Shown here in pieces: positions 1 through 7,016 of a stretch of 12,906 nucleotides of DNA. The stretch is taken from contig CAZVIK010000110.1 in NCBI GenBank assembly GCA_964627045.1, positions 1 to 12,906 of the forward strand, read 5' to 3'. Position 1 is the stretch's first letter; each line of letters starts with the position of its first letter. The stretch is from CAZVIK01 sp964627045. Its GTDB lineage: Bacteria > Acidobacteriota > Terriglobia > Bryobacterales > Bryobacteraceae. Both the position numbers and the translations under genes were made by a program. The notes below the pieces were generated by a model. It saw only the letters and a program-made list of their open reading frames with translations. It ran no database searches and was not told the DNA's origin.

Positions 1-2073
1 GATGACCGCGCCCTTGGTCCGCAGGACCACGTCGGAGTCGGCCGCCGGCGGCGGTTGCGCCACCAGGTGTCCACCGCCGCGAGCTTGGAACGGGCGGCAC
101 TGCACCAGGTTGATCCGGTAGCTGCCGTCGGCCAGGAAGTTCGCCGTGAACTCGACGTCGACCGGGTAGTCGTAGGCTTGCTCGAGGGTAGCCAGAAGCT
201 CGCGCATATCGGCGGCGAAACCGGTCTCGGCGAGGAGCTTCTTGAACGTCAGCACCCACGGAAAGGCCGGACGGCCGGTCTCCCGGGCGCGCCGCATCAG
301 GTCCGGGTCGCGCCAGGCGGTCATCTCGATGGCGTGCTCGCCGCAGGAGCGCACCACGTCCTCGAAGGAACACACACGGTGCGCTTTGTTCTCCAGATCC
401 AGCACGTCCACGCGCGATTGGGCGTAGCCGCGGACTTCGTCGGAAGTCGATTCGGGCCGCCGCATCGGGGCGTTCAGGGCGACGATCCGGGTGTAATCGT
501 CATCGGAGCGGCGCACGGCACGCGTGCCGAGGCCGAAGACCAGGCGCAGCACGCCGGCGTTGGGGTCAATCTGCTCGGACCAGACAAAGGGGTTGAACGA
601 GAGGCCGACGCCCGCCACCTGCGGAAAGAACAGGCGGCCGTGAACCGCGCCCGAGACGCGCTGCACCAGCAGGGCCATCTGTTCGTCGCGGTCCAGCAGG
701 CCGCGCTGGGCGCGGTAGAGCAGCGCATCGCGGCCCAGGGCGCTGGCGTAGACGTGGCGCACGGCGGCCAGGAACGCCTCGAGCCGTTCCTGCGGCGAGC
801 CCTGGTTGGCGCAGAACACGCTTTCGTATTTGCCGGAGAAAGCGTTGCCGTAGCCGTCCTCCAGGAGGCTGGAGGAGCGCACCACGATCGGCGCCTGGCC
901 GAAGTAGTCGAGCATTTCGGCGAATTGATCGCGCACGAACTCGGGGAAAGAGCCGGTCAACATCTGCGCCTGGTCGCGCTCCACGTCCTCCAGGAAGCGC
1001 CCGGGGTCGCGCTGCTTCTGGCGCGACCGCCAGCAGCCGTTGCCGACCAAGTAGGAATAGAAAACGTCGGAACCGACGAAGAAGGAGTCGTGCGGCTCCA
1101 GCACCTCCGGCCAGCGCTTGCCGGCGCCGCGCAGCACGGCGCGCGCGATCAGCATGCCGGTGGCCTTGCCGCCGATCAGGCCGGTGCCGATCATCCGGCG
1201 GCGCACGGCGAGCAGGTCGTCGATGTTCAGGTAGCGTTCGGCGAGTTCCAGCATGCGCTCGTTCCGGCTGACGACCATGTGCAGCAGGTGGCGGAACGTC
1301 TCCCGCGCCGCTTCCGGCTTGCGCTCGCCGCGGCGGACGGCGCCGATGGTCTCCTGCGCCTCCTGGAAGGTGCGGTCCCACACGTCGAAACGGTCCGTCT
1401 CGCTGCCCACGCCGTCGCGCAGCAGCGTGGTGTAGATGGCGGAAACCGTGGCGCTGTCAGTCACCGGGCGGAAGGAATCCCCCTCCCAGACGTGCGGCAG
1501 GTACATGGTGGGCGAATACCGCTGGAACACTTTGAGAGGGTGAACGTAGAGCGTGCCGTTGTGCCGGTGCACATCCAAGAGCAACTGCGTGGTGTCGCGG
1601 ATAGCGGCCACGGTCCGGTAGGAGTGGTGCCTCCGCAGGAGCGCGAAGTAGGCGATCGTATCCAGCTCGGCCAGGTAGGGGCAGGTGACCATAAAGAAGT
1701 TGCCGAGCATCATGTCGCTGTACCAGTCGGCCGCCAGGTCGGAAAGACAGTCGAACAGGTAGAACGCGCCGCGGCCGGCGCGCGTGATCACGTTGTGGAT
1801 CCCGGCGGTCAGGGTCTCGAAGCCGACCGAGGGATCCAGCCGGTGGATCTCGACGCGCGGGTCGGGCGGGATCAGTTCGACGTGGCGCTCGAAATGGAAG
1901 TAAACGAATTTGCGGCCTTGCCGGAGGGCCTCCTCGACGTAGGGCCGCACAAACGGCAGGTAGTCTTCGATCGATCCGACCTGCCAGACGACGTTGTCGC
2001 CGTCGATCAGGCCTCCGAGAACGCGATCGAGTCCCGGCATTCCGGTACTCGGATGAAGCTCGGACGTCCCCAC
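1..2073 (-). CDS. KaiC-like domain fused to PEP/pyruvate-binding (PPDK_N-like) domain, 3' end outside window
   Basis: I translated this frame from the minus strand; it is open for 691 codons and runs off the left edge. Residues 9-35 (STGMPGLDRVLGG...) match the opening of KaiC/RecA-like ATPases. Strand-like VYFHFE (57-62), FYLFDCLSDL (104-113) and AAIRDTTQLL (156-165) fit the rest of that fold to about residue 195. The P-loop position reads GSIEDYLPF (33-41) with no GKT/S, so ATP hydrolysis there is unlikely. Residues about 290-663 form a PEP-synthase-type ATP-binding domain: GTGLIGGKATGM (296-307), VRSSSLLEDGYG (398-409), and a closing VQCRPF (657-662) with the expected Gln and Arg. The GTG start at 2073 is chosen for its ideal Shine-Dalgarno and because the ATG at 2040 would cut into the conserved STGMPGLD motif. 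It follows the receiver/PPDK_N gene by 72 nt, probably in one operon. It is probably regulatory; substrate unknown. The missing C-terminus probably resembles that of its neighbour. Confidence 0.85.
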   Translation of the reverse strand, partial: MGTSELHPSTGMPGLDRVLGGLIDGDNVVWQVGSIEDYLPFVRPYVEEALRQGRKFVYFHFERHVELIPPDPRVEIHRLDPSVGFETLTAGIHNVITRAGRGAFYLFDCLSDLAADWYSDMMLGNFFMVTCPYLAELDTIAYFALLRRHHSYRTVAAIRDTTQLLLDVHRHNGTLYVHPLKVFQRYSPTMYLPHVWEGDSFRPVTDSATVSAIYTTLLRDGVGSETDRFDVWDRTFQEAQETIGAVRRGERKPEAARETFRHLLHMVVSRNERMLELAERYLNIDDLLAVRRRMIGTGLIGGKATGMLIARAVLRGAGKRWPEVLEPHDSFFVGSDVFYSYLVGNGCWRSRQKQRDPGRFLEDVERDQAQMLTGSFPEFVRDQFAEMLDYFGQAPIVVRSSSLLEDGYGNAFSGKYESVFCANQGSPQERLEAFLAAVRHVYASALGRDALLYRAQRGLLDRDEQMALLVQRVSGAVHGRLFFPQVAGVGLSFNPFVWSEQIDPNAGVLRLVFGLGTRAVRRSDDDYTRIVALNAPMRRPESTSDEVRGYAQSRVDVLDLENKAHRVCSFEDVVRSCGEHAIEMTAWRDPDLMRRARETGRPAFPWVLTFKKLLAETGFAADMRELLATLEQAYDYPVDVEFTANFLADGSYRINLVQCRPFQARGGGHLVAQPPPAADSDVVLRTKGAVI

Positions 2074-2078
2074 GGAAG

Positions 2079-2086
2079 TCACCTCC
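2079..2086 (-). promoter_or_regulatory. Shine-Dalgarno GGAGGTGA deciding the GTG start at 2073
   Basis: The minus strand reads GGAGGTGA, a full complement to the 16S rRNA tail, with 5 nt between its last base and the GTG at 2073-2071. The GTG at 2082, which lies inside this motif, and the ATG at 2040 have no comparable site. So strong an SD 72 nt after the preceding stop suggests independent ribosome loading on a shared message. Confidence 0.7.
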
Positions 2087-2145
2087 GGTTTCTCTTCACG
2101 AATCCGCCGATCGCCGCGGCGCAGACGTGGCGCCGCCCGGCCGCG

Positions 2146-5115
2146 CTAAGGCAGCCAGATTACGCCCTGCTGCGTTTGCCCGTCCATTCGCACCGAGAGC
2201 GGCCGGCGCAGCCGCACGTGCCGCACACCCGGAGCGATCTCCTTGCCCGGCAGCGCCTTGAGCAAGTCCCAACGCACGAATTCCGCCTCAGAGGCGCCGC
2301 CGAGCGAGAAGTAGCCCACACCGGCCGAGGTCAGGTTATGGAAGAAATGGGTACCCTGCGAGGGTTCCATCGGCAGGTCGCGCGCCGGAACCTCGACGAT
2401 CACCCGCGCCCAGGAGATCTGGTACCAGGCCACGGGAATGCCGATCCAGGGATCAAACGAGCCCCAACGGCCGGGACCGAGCAGAAGGTAGTGCCGGTCC
2501 TCCCGCGCCAGCCGGTCGTTGATCTCCGCCACGACCGAGGCCACCGCGGCGCTGCGCCCGCGATCGAAACTCGCGAAGTCGACGTAGACAATGTCGCGAA
2601 TCCCCTCGATGCGGCCGTTGCCCATCACGCGGAGCGAACGGCAAAGCAACTTGTCCTGCGGGATGGTTTCGGCGGCGATGTCGCAGCGTTCGCGCAACGC
2701 CACCAGCGGCCTCATCTGAAGCACGAAGAACTCGGCCTTGACCGAGGGGTCTGGGCTCAGGTCCACGGCGAATTCAATCTCGACGGCGAAGCCCAGGTCG
2801 CGGCGGCAACTCTCCAGCAGCTCGGTGAGAATCGCGCACAAAGGGAAGACCTTGTGCTTGAAGATCCGCGCAAAGGTGACCACGCGCACGCCGTGCCGGG
2901 CGAGTCCGTCGTAGATGCGGTCTTCTTCGGTGTCCACCACGCTGCCGGTCAGCGCCAGGATGCCGTCGCTTTCGGCCTGCGAGAGCGGAAGCCGGGCGAG
3001 GGTGGCGTCGGTTCCGCTCAACAGGTCGGCGGCGCCGCGCTCCAGGTCCAGGGCGAAAAACTCCCGCTGCGAGACCTTCAACACCTCGTCGGGCGAACGG
3101 AACTGGGGAAGCACTTGCGGGTAGCGCGGACAGAAGCGCACCGCGTCGCCGCCCTCGACCACCTGCTTGCCCAGGCCCAGCGCGATGGTGGCGACACCGT
3201 CCTCGGGCTTCATCTGGAAAACCGGATAGTAATTGTGGCTTTGCGCCACGCCCGAGATCGCGGGGTAGAAATAGCGCCCGTGCCGGCGGCCGACGACCTC
3301 TTGGACGATGACGGCCATCCGCGCTTCGGCGAGATCCTGCCCGATGGCTTCCAGGTAGCGCCGCGGGCGCGCCAGATAGGCCGAGGCATAGACCAGCTTC
3401 ACGGCGGTCTCCAGGTGATCGAGCCGGACTTCGATGTCCGGATCGTTGTTGGGCAGCATGTAGGTCGCATACAGCCCCGCCAGCGGCTGGGAGTGCGAAT
3501 CCTCCAAGAGCCCGCTGGAGCGCACCGCCAGCGGCACATCCACGCGCGTGACGTAGTGTTGCAGGCACTCGCGCAGCCGGCCGCCGAGCCGCCCTCCGGC
3601 GAAACGGCGCAGGATCGCCTCGTCGGAGACTCCATCGAGAGAAGTTGCCTCGATGGCGTTTTCCTTCAGGAACGAGTCGGATTCGTCGGCACCGATGATC
3701 AGCGTGCGCGGCAGGCGCGTGCTGACGCCTTGAATACCGTCCTCCTTGGACCACAGGCTGAGCTGCCGGAACATGAACGCCAGACCACGGCCCTTGCCGC
3801 CGAGCGATCCGCGCCCCACGACCAGGAAAGGATAGCCGGGGTCGAACTCCGGCGGGCGGAAATCCGCGATGGCGCCGCGGTACTTTTCGCGGCGGGTGAT
3901 GGAGATGGCGTTGACCAGGTAGTCGCGCAGCGCATCCATCGATGGAAAGTCGGTCAGCGTCACGGGACGGAGCACCGAAGCCAGCGTGGTTTCGCCCCGG
4001 GCGCGGAACCAGTGGGAAAGGTCGTTGCGCTTGACGTGGTAGACGAGGGACTCCTCGGGCACCTTCGGAATGGCCTGCTCAAGCTCCCAGAGGTTGGAGA
4101 CGCGGGCGATGGCCTTGCCGTCGGGCAGGCGGAATTCGAAATCGCCGAAGCCGATGTCCTCGAGTACGAAGCGCTCGATGCCCGCGCGCATGTTGGCGCC
4201 GCGCTTGGGCAGCACGCGCGCGCCGACCGACCCGGCCACCTCGGCCATGTCGGGCTCGGAGGATTGAATCAGGATTGGGATGCCCGGTTCGCGCTCGGCC
4301 ACCTCGCGCAGGAAGCGCACGCCGGCGTCCGGGTCGCGCCGCTCGTCGTGGAAGGTGTGCAGATCCGAGATGATGCCCAGAAGCGAGGTCCGGTACTTCT
4401 CAAACAACGCCGCCGCCTCGCCGAAGTTGCGCGCCAGAAGCACCTTGGGGCGCACGCGCGTGCGCATCTGGCGGTCGGCCTCGTTGATCCCTTCAGGCAC
4501 CAGTTGGAAGGTGCGGCGCATGAGCATCGAGTACAGGTGAGGAAGGATCAGCGAGTAGTGCTCGACGGCATCCTCGATCACCAGAATCGTCCCGATCGAA
4601 ACCAGGCTCAGGTCGCGATCGATGTTCTGGCTGTCCTCAACCAGCTTCATGATCGAGAGCAGGACGTCGGCGGTGCCGCGCCAGGCGAAGGTCCGGTCGA
4701 TTCCCTCGGGCTCCGAACCCCGGTAGGTCTGGTCGAACCAGGAGCCGTCGAACACGACCATGACGACGGGCAGGTCCGGGTGGGCCGCCTTCACGCGGCG
4801 GCCGAATTCGGCGGTGTCCATGTCGGGCAGGCCGCTGGAGACCAGCACCAGGTCAAAACGCTCCTTCGCCAGAATCGCCAGACCCTCGGCGCCGGAGAGC
4901 GCCGTCAGAATCTGGGGGACGTTTTGCAGGTGCAGCAACTGGGAGGTGCCGTAGATGTTTTGGGCGAGGGAGGAGTCGCGCGACATGCTGAACGACTCGT
5001 AGGGGTTCGACACCATCAGGATGGAGCGCACGCGGCGCGCCATCAGGTTGTGGAAGCCGCGCACCTGCGGATCGTAGGCGTAGCGGAGTTGGTCTCGAAG
5101 ATCCGGCGGCTTCAT
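2146..5115 (-). CDS. Receiver-domain / PEP-pyruvate-binding (PPDK_N-like) fusion protein, 989 aa
   Basis: Four parts are visible. (1) Residues 30-160: a receiver-like fold whose active-site positions are changed. The acidic pair reads SN (36-37), and the phosphoacceptor position in LVLVSSGLPDMD is Ser93. (2) Residues 175-318: a second receiver that keeps the acidic pair E181-D182, acceptor D251 (IISDLHTF), S285/S286 and K304. (3) Residues about 425-805: a PEP-synthase-type nucleotide-binding domain with GRGSLGGKGRGLAFM (434-448), VRSSGLLEDS (531-540) and FVLQMRPL (797-804). (4) Residues 825-989: a C-terminal module with GPGRWGSFDPWIGIPVAW (880-897) and PSQGTHFFHNLTSAGVGYFS (918-937). I recall this module from uncharacterised PEP/pyruvate-binding proteins of other phyla. 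There is no phosphohistidine swivel domain or PEP barrel, so true PEP synthase activity is not expected. The ATG at 5115 has a weak Shine-Dalgarno; Met25 is an alternative start. First gene of an apparent two-gene operon; phosphorylation of D251 probably controls the ATP-grasp part (inference). Confidence 0.9.
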   Translation of the reverse strand: MKPPDLRDQLRYAYDPQVRGFHNLMARRVRSILMVSNPYESFSMSRDSSLAQNIYGTSQLLHLQNVPQILTALSGAEGLAILAKERFDLVLVSSGLPDMDTAEFGRRVKAAHPDLPVVMVVFDGSWFDQTYRGSEPEGIDRTFAWRGTADVLLSIMKLVEDSQNIDRDLSLVSIGTILVIEDAVEHYSLILPHLYSMLMRRTFQLVPEGINEADRQMRTRVRPKVLLARNFGEAAALFEKYRTSLLGIISDLHTFHDERRDPDAGVRFLREVAEREPGIPILIQSSEPDMAEVAGSVGARVLPKRGANMRAGIERFVLEDIGFGDFEFRLPDGKAIARVSNLWELEQAIPKVPEESLVYHVKRNDLSHWFRARGETTLASVLRPVTLTDFPSMDALRDYLVNAISITRREKYRGAIADFRPPEFDPGYPFLVVGRGSLGGKGRGLAFMFRQLSLWSKEDGIQGVSTRLPRTLIIGADESDSFLKENAIEATSLDGVSDEAILRRFAGGRLGGRLRECLQHYVTRVDVPLAVRSSGLLEDSHSQPLAGLYATYMLPNNDPDIEVRLDHLETAVKLVYASAYLARPRRYLEAIGQDLAEARMAVIVQEVVGRRHGRYFYPAISGVAQSHNYYPVFQMKPEDGVATIALGLGKQVVEGGDAVRFCPRYPQVLPQFRSPDEVLKVSQREFFALDLERGAADLLSGTDATLARLPLSQAESDGILALTGSVVDTEEDRIYDGLARHGVRVVTFARIFKHKVFPLCAILTELLESCRRDLGFAVEIEFAVDLSPDPSVKAEFFVLQMRPLVALRERCDIAAETIPQDKLLCRSLRVMGNGRIEGIRDIVYVDFASFDRGRSAAVASVVAEINDRLAREDRHYLLLGPGRWGSFDPWIGIPVAWYQISWARVIVEVPARDLPMEPSQGTHFFHNLTSAGVGYFSLGGASEAEFVRWDLLKALPGKEIAPGVRHVRLRRPLSVRMDGQTQQGVIWLP

Positions 5116-5158
5116 GGCGTGTCGTTGGAAGTTGGCCGCATCCCACGGCCTGAGTGCT

Positions 5159-5187
5159 AGTGTACGTCGAACGGCGGGGCGGAGAAA
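5159..5187 (-). promoter_or_regulatory. Weak candidate promoter for the receiver/PPDK_N gene
   Basis: On the minus strand TTTCTC (5187-5182) and TACACT (5164-5159) are 17 nt apart, which would give a leader of roughly 37 nt before the ATG at 5115. The -10 matches four of six consensus bases and the -35 matches poorly. It sits between the gdhA hairpins and the gene, as a promoter should. Low confidence. Confidence 0.3.
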
Positions 5188-5191
5188 CGTA

Positions 5192-5221
5192 CGGCGGACG
5201 GCCGTTGCCAGCCGTCCGCCG
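5192..5221 (-). terminator. 11-bp GC-rich hairpin downstream of gdhA
   Basis: The arms 5192-5202 (CGGCGGACGGC) and 5211-5221 (GCCGTCCGCCG) are perfectly complementary around an 8-nt loop. It lies 76 nt after the gdhA stop and before the next minus-strand gene. On the minus strand it is followed by TACGTTTCTCC, so only a short T stretch is present. It may be a weak intrinsic terminator or an mRNA 3'-end stabiliser. Confidence 0.5.
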
Positions 5222-5225
5222 CGCC

Positions 5226-5251
5226 GCGGGCCACCCTCCCGGGCCGCCCGC
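5226..5251 (-). other. Second GC-rich inverted repeat downstream of gdhA
   Basis: GCGGGC (5226-5231) and GCCCGC (5246-5251) are 6-bp complementary arms around a 14-nt loop that contains CCCGGG. It is 4 nt from the stronger hairpin at 5192-5221, so a gdhA transcript would end in two stacked structures. There is no T tract. It may be part of the same transcription-end region. Confidence 0.3.
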
Positions 5252-5296
5252 AGGTAGGAGCCGCAAAGTCGCAGCCCTTCCCCGTTCGAACCCGGT

Positions 5297-6646
5297 CTAC
5301 ACGACCCCCTGCGCCAGCATGGCGTCGGCCACCTTCACGAAGCCGGCGATATTGGCGCCCATCACGTAGTCGCCCGGAACCCCATATTCCTTGGAGGTCT
5401 CGTAGGCGGCCGTGTGGATGGAGGTCATGATCTGCTTGAGCCGCGCGTCGACTTCCTCGCGCGTCCAGCTCAGGCGCATCGAGTTCTGCGCCATCTCCAG
5501 GCCGGAGGTCGCCACGCCGCCGGCGTTGGCCGCCTTGCCGGGGCCGTAGAGGATCTTCGCCGCCAGGAAGTGCTCGACGCCCACCGGGGTGGTCGGCATG
5601 TTGGCGCCTTCACCCACCACGTAGCAGCCGTTCTTAACGAGCGACTTGGCATCTTCGCCGTTGATCTCGTTCTGCGTGGCGCTCGGGAAGGCGCACTGCG
5701 CCGGGATGTCCCACGGCCGCTTCCCTTGCAGGTACTCGGCCTTCGGGAACTTCGCGACGTACTCCTTGATCCGCCCGCGCCGCACATTCTTCAGATCCAT
5801 GACCCAGGCGAGCTTGTCCGGGCAGATCCCGTCTTTGTCATAGATGGTGCCGTCGGAATCCGAAAGCGTGATGCACTTGGCCCCGAGTTCGTTGAGCTTC
5901 TCGATGGTGTATTGCGCCACGTTGCCCGAACCCGACACCAGGCAGGTCTTGCCCTTGAAGTCCTCGCCGCGCGTCTTGAGCATCTGCTCGCAGAAATAGA
6001 CGCAGCCGTAGCCGGTGGCCTCGGGCCGAATGAGCGAGCCGCCCCAGGCGAGCCCCTTGCCGGTCAGCACACCGGTGAACTCGTTGCAGATGCGCTTAAA
6101 CTGGCCGAACATGAAGCCGATCTCGCGTCCGCCGACGCCGATGTCGCCGGCCGGCACGTCGGTGTCCGCGCCGATGTGCCGGAACAGCTCGGTCATGAAG
6201 CTCTGGCAGAAACGCATCACCTCGGCGTCGGACTTGCCCTTGGGGTCGAAGTCGGAGCCGCCCTTGCCGCCGCCCATCGGAAGCGTGGTCAGCGAGTTCT
6301 TGAACACCTGCTCGAAGGCGAGGAACTTGAGGATGCCGAGGTACACGGTGGGATGGAACCGGATGCCGCCCTTGTAAGGGCCGATGGCGCTGGAAAACTG
6401 GATGCGGAAGCCGCGATTGACCTGCACCTGGCCCTGGTCGTCCAGCCACGGCACGCGGAACATCATCACGCGCTCGGGTTCGACGATGCGCTCCAGAAGG
6501 CGCGATTCCACGTATTCGGGGTGCCGGTCGAGCACCGGCGTGATCGAGCGCAGGACCTCAGTGACGGCCTGCATGAACTCCGGCTCGCCGGCGTTCCGCT
6601 TCCTTACGGTATCGAGTACTTGATCAACATATGACGTCGTGGTCAT
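5297..6646 (-). CDS. gdhA: NADP-type glutamate dehydrogenase
   Basis: Catalyses reductive amination of 2-oxoglutarate with ammonium to glutamate, a cytoplasmic ammonia-assimilation step. The 449-residue product is close to the 447 residues of the E. coli enzyme. It keeps the substrate-site segment FSSAIGPYKGGIRFHP (84-99), the catalytic-Lys segment LPMGGGKGGSDFDPKGKS (122-139, K128), TDVPAGDIGVGGREIGFM (162-179), the Rossmann-type SGSGNVAQ (238-245) and EGANMPTT (346-353), and ends in NIAGFVKVADAMLAQGVV as the family does. I recognise it as the hexameric NADP-preferring class by this close match. The ATG at 6646 is chosen because AGGAG lies 5 nt upstream; an in-frame ATG at 6676 would add ten unconserved residues. 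It is transcribed alone from a strong upstream promoter and is divergent from the esterase genes. No broken or missing motifs. Confidence 0.97.
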   Translation of the reverse strand: MTTTSYVDQVLDTVRKRNAGEPEFMQAVTEVLRSITPVLDRHPEYVESRLLERIVEPERVMMFRVPWLDDQGQVQVNRGFRIQFSSAIGPYKGGIRFHPTVYLGILKFLAFEQVFKNSLTTLPMGGGKGGSDFDPKGKSDAEVMRFCQSFMTELFRHIGADTDVPAGDIGVGGREIGFMFGQFKRICNEFTGVLTGKGLAWGGSLIRPEATGYGCVYFCEQMLKTRGEDFKGKTCLVSGSGNVAQYTIEKLNELGAKCITLSDSDGTIYDKDGICPDKLAWVMDLKNVRRGRIKEYVAKFPKAEYLQGKRPWDIPAQCAFPSATQNEINGEDAKSLVKNGCYVVGEGANMPTTPVGVEHFLAAKILYGPGKAANAGGVATSGLEMAQNSMRLSWTREEVDARLKQIMTSIHTAAYETSKEYGVPGDYVMGANIAGFVKVADAMLAQGVV

Positions 6647-6747
6647 TGGATCTCCTAGGTTTGTTGAGAATGGCAACCTCCGGGCCGCCGCCGGAACCCT
6701 CGCGCCGCCCCGGCTGGAAGGAGGGCCTCGACCGGAAGGATGCGTTC

Positions 6748-6775
6748 AGTATAGCAGACCGGAAACATTAGTCAA
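6748..6775 (-). promoter_or_regulatory. Sigma70-type promoter of gdhA
   Basis: On the minus strand TTGACT (6775-6770) and TATACT (6753-6748) are separated by 16 nt, each matching five of six consensus bases. Transcription should begin near 6741, giving a leader of about 95 nt before the gdhA ATG. The sequence just upstream is AT-rich, unlike the surrounding GC-rich DNA, and may act as an UP element. It is the best promoter match I found in the window. Confidence 0.7.
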
Positions 6776-6817
6776 TTAGAATATCAAAGATTGCGGTATT
6801 AGATTAATCGATATTAG
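6767..6817. repeat. Four ATTAG direct repeats in an AT-rich block upstream of gdhA
   Basis: ATTAG occurs on the plus strand at 6767, 6775, 6798 and 6813 within 51 bases. The block also contains the palindromes GATTAATC (6802-6809) and ATCGAT (6807-6812). The first two copies overlap or flank the gdhA -35. The position suits an operator for a regulator of gdhA or of the divergent esterase genes, but some clustering is expected from the AT-rich composition alone. Confidence 0.35.
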
Positions 6818-6935
6818 CTCCCGTTGCGGCGCAGCGAGGCGGCCGGTGGAACGGCCCGGACGACGCAGGCGGCGTAGCGCGGGCGACTCAGGCGGCGGCG
6901 TGCCCCGCAGTTTGCGCCGCCACAATCGGCCAGTC

Positions 6936-6944
6936 TGGTAGGAT
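6936..6944 (+). promoter_or_regulatory. Candidate extended -10 promoter for the esterase operon
   Basis: TGGTAGGAT is a TGn extended -10 followed by TAGGAT. No good -35 lies 16-18 nt upstream; the nearest candidate, TTGCGC at 6912-6917, is 21 nt away. Transcription would start near 6951, some 65 nt before the ATG at 7017. It is the only plausible -10 I found near the gene. Confidence 0.35.
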
Positions 6945-6957
6945 GAACTGCATGCAG

Positions 6958-6980
6958 GTCCGCCCGAAGGGTGGGCGGGC
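6958..6980 (+). other. Hairpin in the 5' leader of the esterase operon
   Basis: GTCCGCCC (6958-6965) pairs with GGGCGGGC (6973-6980) around a 7-nt loop, with one G-T wobble. It would sit close to the 5' end of the proposed transcript and 23 nt before the Shine-Dalgarno. It may protect the mRNA end; nothing suggests a known riboswitch. Confidence 0.35.
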
Positions 6981-7016
6981 CGCGCGTGGGAAGTCCGTGA
7001 ATCGAGGAAAGCCAAC

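Larger units (their letters stand above)
6647..7016. other. 370-base divergent intergenic region between gdhA and the esterase operon
   Basis: I see no coding gene here. From left to right it holds the gdhA Shine-Dalgarno (6652-6656) and a GC-rich leader, the gdhA promoter, and the AT-rich ATTAG block. A GC-rich stretch of about 100 bases (6820-6920) follows in which I see nothing specific. Then come the esterase -10 candidate, a leader hairpin, and the GAGG Shine-Dalgarno (7004-7007). A short minus-strand open frame across 6776-7018 has no ribosome site or recognisable protein. Confidence 0.6.

Noticed and set aside
474..1381. Minus-strand open frames of 84 and 271 codons inside the left-edge gene
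   Set aside because: They overlap the real frame of the KaiC-like/PPDK_N gene and give Arg/Ala/Pro-rich products typical of shifted frames in GC-rich DNA.
55..5160. A 1701-codon plus-strand open frame
   Set aside because: It is antisense to the two PEP/pyruvate-binding genes, spans their gap and both frames, and its product is low-complexity (rich in His, Gln, Arg, Val, Ala) with no recognisable domain. It arises from GC-rich codon use on the minus strand.
5280..5296. GTTCGAACC motif like a tRNA T-loop next to the gdhA stop
   Set aside because: The flanking bases do not pair as a T-stem and no acceptor, D or anticodon arm can be folded around it on either strand.
5414..6634. A 406-codon plus-strand open frame opposite gdhA
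   Set aside because: It is a shadow of the unmistakable gdhA coding frame; no family resemblance and no ribosome site.
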